Both the position numbers and the translations under genes were made by a program. Below are positions 57,391-64,000 of a stretch of DNA of 64,000 nt, one piece after another. The notes beneath the pieces were generated by a model. It was given only the letters and a program-made list of their open reading frames with translations. It ran no database searches and had not been told where the DNA came from. The stretch's first letter is position 1, and every line of letters begins with the position of its first letter. Source of the DNA: Isoetes taiwanensis (taxonomy: Eukaryota; Streptophyta; Lycopodiopsida; Isoetales; Isoetaceae); the NCBI GenBank assembly GCA_021234155.1, contig JAJEKV010000005.1, forward strand, positions 9,044,216 through 9,108,215, written 5' to 3'.

Positions 57391-59470
57391 TTGTTTGATT
57401 TTATAACGATAGAGCTCAGCCACAATAAGCTCACAGGTGGAATTCCTCCAACTTTATGTGCATCTGGTCATCTCGAGATAATGACCATAATAGATAATCA
57501 GATGTCAAGTAGCCCGCCAGATCAAATATTTAGTTGCAAAAGCATGCAACAGTTAAGATTAAGTAAGAACTTTCTTAGTAGAACCATGTCTAATGGATTT
57601 GGCTCAGTTAAAGTCTTAGATTATCTTGATTTAACTTTTAATAGGCTAAGTGACCTTATTCCATCAGGTCTTGGATCATGCCAGAATTTGACTACGCTAA
57701 AGCTTGAAAGTAACATGCTAGCTGGATCCATTCCAAGTAATCTGAGTAGTGTTTTAAACTTGCAACATATGAATATCTCACTGAACATGCTAAGTGGCTC
57801 CATTCCAACAGAATTTGGCAAATGCAAGAAAATTATCAATCAGGATCTCAGCGACAACCATTTTGTAGATGATATCCCACAAGAGATGCGCAATCTTACT
57901 GAACTAGAAATTTTGAACCTTGAAGGGAACACAATAACGGGGCAAATATCAAGCTTCATTGCTACTTTCCCATCTACTTGACATAAGGTTGGGAAGGAAC
58001 AAACTACGAGGGCTTATACCTGCTGAAATTGGAAAATTAGTTCAACTAAGCATTATGCTTAATATAAGCTCAAATGAATTGAATATAGCCTACCAGCAGA
58101 ACTGGGTGATCTAGTTATACTTCAGCAAATGGATCTATCACATAACAGGCTAGAGGACAAAATTCCAGAAAGTGTTGCTAACATGCAATCTCTGGTATAT
58201 ATCGATGTCTCATTCAATGTAACTATCAAGAAATGTTCCAAAGTCATGGAAAAAGTTCTTGAGGTCTTCTTTTAAATCATTTGAAGGCAATAAAAATTTG
58301 TGCGCTTCCAACACATCCTGTCCTGCAGAGAACATATCTCCTGGTAAAGATAACAAGAATGGTCTGAAAAAGGGTGCAATTGCAGGAATTGTCCTTGGAG
58401 TACTGTCATTTTCTTGTCTAATTATTGTTTGTATCAGGCTCATATGTCGCAAACAACCAGCTTACAAGCTCAAGGATAGCATCTTTTGGATAGATGGTTA
58501 TTGGAGACTATCTGACAATGACCTCCTGGGAACAAGTTCAACAGGCAATGACATCCTAGGCAAAGGTGCTCAAGGAGTGGTATATAAAGTAATTAGTAGA
58601 TCTGGACAAGCTCTTGCAGTAAAAAAAACTTGAGTTATCAAGCAAGACAATAGGGCTAACATTTGAGAGGGAGCTAGAAACTACAGGCAAGGTGAAACAT
58701 AAAAATTTGGTTAAAATCATTGAATTCTTAGTTCATGAAGGATTTGGTTATGTAATGATTCTTAGTTCATGAAGGATTTGGTTATGTAATATATGATTAC
58801 ATGGAACAAGGGAGCTTAAAGGATGCCTTGCACCATACTGATGGTTTTGTTCTTGACTCAAACATGAGATACAAGATTGCATTAGGTATTGCTCATGGAC
58901 TAGCATACTTGCACCATGGAATTCATCCGCAAATTATTCATCGGGATGTCAAGTCCAGCAATATCCTCTTAGATTGTGATATGGTACCATATATCACAAA
59001 TTTTGGCATTGCCAAACATATTGACAAAAATGGCTTATCTATGTTAGCTATAGTTGGTATGCATGGCTATATTGCTCCAGGAAAGATTTAAGATCTTGTT
59101 AATTTGCTCTTATTCATTTCTAACAATGATTGTGAATGCCCATGTAGAGCTATGCTACATTACAAGAGTGAACGAGAAAATTGATGCTTATGCCTTTGGG
59201 ATAGTGCTTCTAGAGCTCATCACAGGGAAGTTACCTGTAGATCCCAGTTTTCCTGAAGAGATGGACATAGGAAAATGGGTAAGATTTATTCTACAAGAAA
59301 CAAAGTCCATTCATAAGATTCTTGACTCTAATATGGCAGTGAAAGAATCTGAACAGGAACATATTAATATTCTCCTCAAGTTGGTACTAAGAGTCTGCTG
59401 ATAGACCGAGTATGCAGGATAATGAACATTCTCTCCAAATCAGACAAATCAAGGGGAGTTGTAGGACTAT
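57391..59470 (+). pseudogene. LRR receptor kinase, 5'-truncated copy 3
   Basis: Homologous to 46850-48907 from the LRR starting TIELSHNKLTGGIPPTLCAS to the stop region; the signal peptide and first ~12 LRRs are missing. The LRRs run to 57980, then frameshifts at ~57975, ~58085 and ~58220. The transmembrane helix (GAIAGIVLGVLSFSCLIIVC) and Gly-rich loop GKGAQGVVYK are intact. A frameshift follows AVKK (58628). A 32-bp segment is duplicated (58726 and 58760). HRDVKSSN is kept but DFG has become NFG (58999-59007), and the intron donor CCAG|GT is now CCAG|GA. The last exon (ELCYITRVNEKIDAYAFGIV) continues to ~59400. It is clearly dead. Confidence 0.85.
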
Positions 59471-60100
59471 TTAACTCATTAAGTTAGCTCCTGTGCTATT
59501 GAGTAATATATTGTTCTGTGCATAGCTTTGAACTGAAGATAATAAGCTATACATCTGGTTATTTAAGAGAAATATATACGGGAGATTGGATACCAAGGAT
59601 CTCTGTTAAGAATAAGTAAGAGACGCGGAACAACTTATAATTTATCATTCAGGATTGTAATCAATCTGTAAGTTCTATCTGGAATCTGTAAAATATGCCT
59701 TATGTAATATTGGACTAGTATGAGAAATAAAATCATTAAAGCTTGTGATATTGAGTAATACCTTGAACTATGCATAACTTAACAAGCTTCTGCTCATTAC
59801 CCTGATGGGGTCAGTTTCTATTGGGATCGATACATAAAGTAAGTTATGATATAAAAGTAGTCATATTAAAAGTAGTAATAAGCATAATAGTAATGTTGGA
59901 TTTAGCAAGAAGCATAAAGGCTTCTATATTCCTCCTGACCAACCAACCTAAAATATCACAATATCTTCACATCTTTGTCCCTCTAACTCTTGGTTTTCCT
60001 GGATGTGAAAAACCTACTCTATTCTATTCACCTGTGCCGTCGGTGCTATGTTATTATCCGTGAGGACTAAAATATTATTCCTTAAATAAATTGCAGGCTC
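59471..60100. other. 3' flank shared with the 45.7-kb kinase
   Basis: 59580-59800 matches 48950-49140. After 59810 nothing is recognised. Confidence 0.5.
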
Positions 60101-60350
60101 ACATGCATACAAAGCAAAAAATGCCAGCTGCAACAGGGCATAACATCTTGGTTAGCACAACAAATTTTATAGCAGCACTGCAAATTTTTTAGCAACCCAG
60201 CGTACACACATCAACGGAACTGTAGCAGCTGGATGGCAAATCAGTTCTGATGGACCGTTGGCCATGCCCACTTCCCTCGCTGCTGCTGTTTTAGGAGCTC
60301 ATGTGAATCTTACGCAAGACCTTAAACTGCCTTATGTCATAGGTTAATGC
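60100..60350 (+). pseudogene. unassigned exon-like stretch
   Basis: 60220-60346 is open and protein-like (VAAGWQISSDGPLAMPTSLA AAVLGAHVNLTQDLKLPYVI), but upstream frames are broken. I cannot name the family. Confidence 0.3.
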
Positions 60351-60394
60351 CTCATTGCGAAAGTGGTCATGCATTGTTGTAAATTGGTGGAGGG

Positions 60395-60490
60395 AGGACA
60401 TGTTTCGGCTATATATAGTGGTTGGGCCGAGGCCCATTTGTGTGTGCAAATTATCCCATAAGCTACGGCTTCTCGTGGATGTTAAAATAC
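60395..60490 (+). repeat. degenerate retroposon tail
   Basis: GGGCCGAGGCCC hairpin followed by TCCCATAAGCTACGGCTTC and CGTGGATGTTAAAAT: the same order of hairpin and tail as at 28986-29075. Confidence 0.4.
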
Positions 60491-60504
60491 CTCTATCTAT
60501 GTTT

Positions 60505-61075
60505 CCTAAATCCTTCCTAAAGTTTTGTCTGATGCCCTAGATAATGAGATTTAGATGAAAAAGGAATGTTTTTCTTTCATAAACTGGTCTCACAGTAAGA
60601 CCCAATATATGTTACTATGAACATAGCTTAGCAAAATTTGTCAGATATTATTTATTCATATGTAAGGGTATATATAGGGAATTACTGATTACTAAAGAAG
60701 CCAACAATACAATATCCAATTCCTCACCCTCTCCCACATGATATTCACGCTCATAACAGTAATATACTTGCTGTCTTTTTTGTTTGGGTCCCATAAGCTA
60801 GTTGGTCTCCGTAGACGATAACAATACATTTCATTCCATTCCATTCTAGTTCTCAACCATGTGGAAAAATAGCTTTTCTCGTGGCACAAATAGCTACCTC
60901 TAAAGAGTGGACCATAAACATGCAATTGGCTAGAAACATTTGTGCGTATATGTTCATATGTCAATTGTGAAAATGACATAAATGTGGCCTTCACTAGCAT
61001 GGTCAATATGGAGGATATACATACATGTCTAAAGGGAGCCTAACTGAAGCGAGGAGATTGTAATGTTTGTGGACG
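60505..61075. repeat. dispersed repeat family R1, copy 3, with SINE insertion
   Basis: Matches copies 1 and 2. Between ATTCACGCTCAT and CCATGTGGAAA it carries the SINE-like tail element (60755-60858) that copies 1 and 2 lack. Confidence 0.7.
60755..60858 (+). mobile_element. SINE-like element with shared tail
   Basis: AGTAATATACTTGCTG body, then GGGTCCCATAAGCTAGTTGG, CTCCGTAGACGATAA and (CATTC)n. The empty site is visible in R1 copies 1 and 2. The likely target duplication includes CTCA...CAT. Confidence 0.65.
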
Positions 61076-61149
61076 TATGCCCATTAGAAAGTCTAGTAAG
61101 AAAAGAGAGCAAAAAGAAAAAAATGTTATGGGTTTGATTCTTTGACACC

Positions 61150-61315
61150 TAGATTGACAAATTTAGTTGTATTTATTTCATTGACAAATTAGTCGCCCAT
61201 ATAGTCAAGTTCACACCTAGATTGGCAAATTTAATTGTATTTATTTCATTGACAAATTAGTCGCCCATATAGCCAAGTTCACACCTAGATTGACAAATTA
61301 GTCTACTGTGTAACC
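61150..61315. repeat. tandem repeat, ~67-bp unit
   Basis: Two and a half copies of a unit with CACCTAGATTGACAAATT and CATTGACAAATTAGTCGCCC. A further partial copy lies at 61829-61890. Confidence 0.75.
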
Positions 61316-61329
61316 AAGCCAACATGATA

Positions 61330-61760
61330 AAGTATGGGAATTATTGATTACTAAAGATGCCAACAACATGATGGCCAATTCCTCACCCTTTCCCACATGA
61401 TATTCACCCTCATGACAGTAATATGCTGCTTATTTTTTTTTTTAGTCCCATAAGTTAATTGGTCTCCATGGACAATGATAACAATACATTCCATTCCATT
61501 CCATTCTGCTCCTCAACCATGTGGAAAAATATCTTTTCTCGTGGCACAAATATCTACCTCTAAAGGGGTGGACCGTAACATGCAATTGGCTAGGAAAACT
61601 TGTGCTTATATGTCCATATGTCAATTGTGAAAATGACATAAAAGTGCTCTTCAATAGGATAGTCAATATATCTAAAGATAAGATAAGATAAGATAAGATA
61701 AGATAATATGGAGGAAGCCTAGCTGAAGGGAGTAGATTGTAATGTTTGTGATTAGAAATT
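61330..61760. repeat. dispersed repeat family R1, copy 4, with the same SINE insertion
   Basis: Highly similar to copy 3, including the SINE at the identical position (61414-61515, AGTAATATGCTGC ... (CCATT)n). It ends with an (AGATA)n microsatellite at 61675-61706. Confidence 0.7.
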
Positions 61761-62150
61761 GTAGTAAAAAAGGGGCAAAAAGAAAAAAAATTGGTATTGG
61801 TTTGATTCCATGACTTGTTTTTTTTTCATTGACAAATTAGTCGCCCGTATAGCCAGGTTCACACCTAGATTGACAAATTAGTCTAATGTGTAACCAAGCC
61901 TACATAATAAAGTATCTAGTAGGCAATAGGACAATCAGTCAATGTAAAGTCTACATCATTATTGAATGTCATTGCTAATTGTCTTGGAAGCATTAGAAAC
62001 TTGAGAGGCTATCCAACTGATTTTTGAGTGATTCTCTCCTTCCACCAATACTTCGTGTGTCAAATGGTTAATGCATTAAGTACAGACCTCTAGGTCTTAA
62101 AAATACGTCAATGTTCTTTAATGATATTGAAAAGCATTACATAACTCAAT
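61761..62150. other. no gene seen
   Basis: AT-rich with the partial 67-bp repeat at 61829-61890 and nothing else supported. Confidence 0.45.
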
Positions 62151-62154
62151 CCCA

Positions 62155-62270
62155 GGCATTTGGATAATTTGGACAAGCTTTGCGATGAAGGGAAATTGGA
62201 GGAGGCTCTGGATATTATAGAACAACAATAAATAATTGCACTCCAGGCATACACTGTTGGTTCTATAATT
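62155..62270 (+). pseudogene. PPR N-terminal scrap
   Basis: HLDNLDKLCDEGKLEEALDI I, with stops soon after, resembles the first repeat of DYW-type PPR proteins (LCxEGKLxEALxIL). It is only ~30 codons. Confidence 0.35.
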
Positions 62271-62471
62271 TTATTGAATGCTTGAGATGATTCAACCAGA
62301 AATCCAGGGGAGCTAAATAAACGAATAAACTGGCAACCTAATACACCAACAGAATCTAAACCACTATGTGCTACTAAACCCTACCACATTCTTCTCACTA
62401 AAACAAGAAAATGTTAAACCACTCACTACAACACCACTGCAATGCAAAACAACATGTCACACAACACCACA

Positions 62472-62786
62472 CTATATTGAGAAAAGGGTATGCAAAGGTG
62501 GCGTGCTTTTGGAACAGACATAAATCCAATTTAAATGAATGATGGTTTTTTCCCTTTCTTTTATTCTCTTTCTTGATTCTCTTTTCCTGTTGGCTTCAAA
62601 TTCCAGATAAATTCTCCTATTCTGATCATCGAGGCTTTCAGAATTGGCCATAAAATGGAGATGCAATGGAGAACTGGGATTGGGATTGGGATTGGGATTG
62701 GGATTGGGATTGGGATTGGGATTGGGATTGGGATTGGGATTGGGATTGGGATTGGGATTGGCAATTGCCAGTGAATTTTGGGCCAT
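62472..62786 (-). CDS. hypothetical ORF with (Asn-Pro)n tract
   Basis: From ATG 62786 (minus) the frame runs 104 codons: MAQNSLAIA, then about 15 Asn-Pro pairs encoded by the (GGGATT)n repeat, then SSPLHLHFMANSESLDDQN and a basic helix-like RRIYLEFEANRKRESRKRI KERE. No family is recognised. Upstream in-frame codons extend to 63050 but look non-coding. It may be a first exon or chance. Confidence 0.25.
   Translation of the reverse strand: MAQNSLAIANPNPNPNPNPNPNPNPNPNPNPNPNPNPSSPLHLHFMANSESLDDQNRRIYLEFEANRKRESRKRIKEREKTIIHLNWIYVCSKSTPPLHTLFSI
62670..62764. repeat. (GGGATT)n repeat, ~15 units
   Basis: Perfect hexanucleotide repeat on the plus strand. Four consecutive GGG runs spaced by ATT make it a good G-quadruplex candidate. 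It is not the plant telomere repeat (TTTAGGG). Confidence 0.95.
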
Positions 62787-63033
62787 GATAATGGAGCTTG
62801 GGAAGAATGACAATCCAAGAAAGAAAACTTTCCTCAAGAATCCCGCCAACTTGAGATCCCGCCAAACATGAGGATTGCTCTGGCAATTCGGCGGGGACAT
62901 CCAAGTCATCGATCCCTCCCCAACCGGAACATGCATACTATTTCTGGAGTAACAAACCCCGAGGTCGTTGAACGATAATTCATCGAGTATAAAGCACCTC
63001 AAGCACCTAAAGCACTTGTTCGGACGGTGCTTT

Positions 63034-63775
63034 TTAGGTAGCATTATCATATTTACACCCTCCAGATTGTGCCACCCAGTCTTCCAGCTGATCTACAAAT
63101 ATTCCAAATAAAGTAGGGGACATAGGGCAGCCCTTCTTAACCCCCATGTTACTGCTCATCTCATCTGATCCTACATCAGAGTAGGGAAATGAAAGTTGTA
63201 CCAAGACCCTTTCACACAGCAATTTAACAACATTTCTAAATTCCTCAGGTATCCCAAGCATCTTCATCCGCCCCCAAGATCCCCCCTGTGTACTGTGTCA
63301 AATGCTTTTGTAAAATCCACAAAAAGTGCATACAATGGTTCTCTAGTTCCTGTGACTGAGTCTATCAAAGCATGCAAAGTGAATAGATGATATGTTGTTG
63401 ATCTTTTAGGCCTGAAACCTGCTTGCCCCATTGCCCTGGCATTGTTCTCTTTAGCCCATCCGCAAAATTTTCTGTTTACCATGGTGGCATAAAGGGCATA
63501 TACAGATTGCTAATCATTATCATCCTGTAATTGTTTGGGTCTTTTTCGTCACCTAATTTGTGCAAGGGAATAACTCTGTTCACATGCCAACTATGTGAGA
63601 ATCCATCTCTCAAGACTGCATTCATTAATTTCCAAAGAACCTCATGAGTTTTTGAACCCGCCCATTTAAACATCTATGCTACTAACCCTAATGTGTCTGT
63701 AGCTTTCCCATTTTGCAATCCTTCTTATACATCCTCCAACGTAAACTCCCATTCCCCACCAGTTATACACTGTAG
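63034..63775 (-). pseudogene. non-LTR reverse transcriptase fragment
   Basis: Reading down the minus strand: GEWEFTLEDV and EGLQNGKATDTLGLVA; HVNRVIPLHKLGDEKDPNNY R; AGFRPKRSTTYHLFTLHALI D; LYALFVDFTKAFDTVHR; and VKKGCPMSPTLFGIFVDQLE DWV. These are RT fingers/palm blocks 1-4 of jockey/CR1-like LINEs. The catalytic DD block, which should follow to the left, is missing, and frameshifts occur at ~63480 and ~63265. The C-terminal fragment at 42.6-43.25 kb may derive from the same family. Confidence 0.75.
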
Positions 63776-63779
63776 CAGC

Positions 63780-64000
63780 AATTCCTTCTGCAGGGAGTAA
63801 TTTAAATGAGAATGTTATTGGAGCAATGCCATAGGTGATTTCTGGTGAGAATGCATCTTTTGTGCCGCTGCCCGAGGAGATTTCTGCAGTAGGCCAGATT
63901 ACTGGCAAAGTTTCTGATAGTGCTGCAGATCAGATTACAATTGGTGGCAGCACTTGTAAGGCTAGCCAGATGATAAAGCAGTTACCTTGTATTGATATTG
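63780..64000 (+). other. coding-like stretch at window edge
   Basis: Open plus-strand frame GENASFVPLPEEISAVGQIT GKVSDSAADQITIGGSTCKA from ~63842 to the end. It is not recognised; the window ends inside it. Confidence 0.25.

Noticed and set aside
62670-62764. (GGGATT)n as interstitial telomere repeat
   Set aside because: No rotation of GGGATT equals the plant TTTAGGG or the TTAGGG repeat.

Overview
This window is nuclear DNA of a land plant, most likely one with a large, repeat-laden genome. A fern or other non-seed vascular plant is a guess I cannot prove from the sequence. The evidence for a plant is a class-XI-type LRR receptor kinase family, decayed PLS-type PPR, ATP-citrate lyase B, KAB1-type aldo/keto reductase and RecQ-type exons, and a Ty3/Gypsy chromovirus with a TGGTATCAGAGC (tRNA-iMet) primer site. 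The DNA is AT-rich and gene-poor, and much of it is transposable elements in nested order. No tRNA/rRNA genes, CRISPR or bacterial-type operons were seen.

Layout. 0.5-4.6 kb: a 4.1-kb element with 35-bp terminal inverted repeats and a 3-bp target duplication. It holds G-rich tandem repeats and a cluster of tRNA-like/hairpin repeats. 5.6-10.8 kb: a tandem duplication of a small two-exon gene for a 56-residue secreted peptide. Copy A looks intact; copy B has a 1.6-kb solo LTR inside exon 1 and a 241-bp insertion in its intron. A third, decayed copy lies at 26.1-27.4 kb and carries a hAT-type MITE and a retroposon tail. 12.9-20.1 kb: a graveyard of gene fragments (aldo/keto reductase, ATP-citrate lyase B, RecQ HRDC region, PPR). 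20.1-25.9 kb: no supportable gene.

27.5-29.1 kb: a GC-rich retroelement with one intact ORF1-like protein, four small GC hairpins and a 3' tail found at six other places in the window. 30.4-33.3 kb: a tRNA-like repeat, a fresh 188-bp tandem duplication, a LINE ORF1 relic and a GC-rich minisatellite. 33.98-37.57 kb: a 5'-truncated LINE (endonuclease, RT, zf-RVT) with a poly(A) end and a target duplication, broken by a 113-bp SINE-like insertion exactly in the RT.

41.4-59.5 kb: three members of an LRR receptor kinase family. They are a truncated 5' end (42.5 kb), a nearly complete gene with one frameshift (45.7-48.9 kb) and a 5'-truncated pseudogene (57.4-59.5 kb). Between them lie MITEs and a complete but decayed chromovirus (49.77-55.32 kb) that itself carries a foldback element. 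60-64 kb: duplicated dispersed repeats, a (GGGATT)n tract and a minus-strand LINE RT fragment.

The only loci that could plausibly still make a plant protein are peptide copy A, the 45.7-kb receptor kinase (if its frameshift is a sequencing error or recent) and the retroelement ORF at 28 kb. Comparison of paralogous copies gives empty sites for several insertions, so those element borders are well supported.
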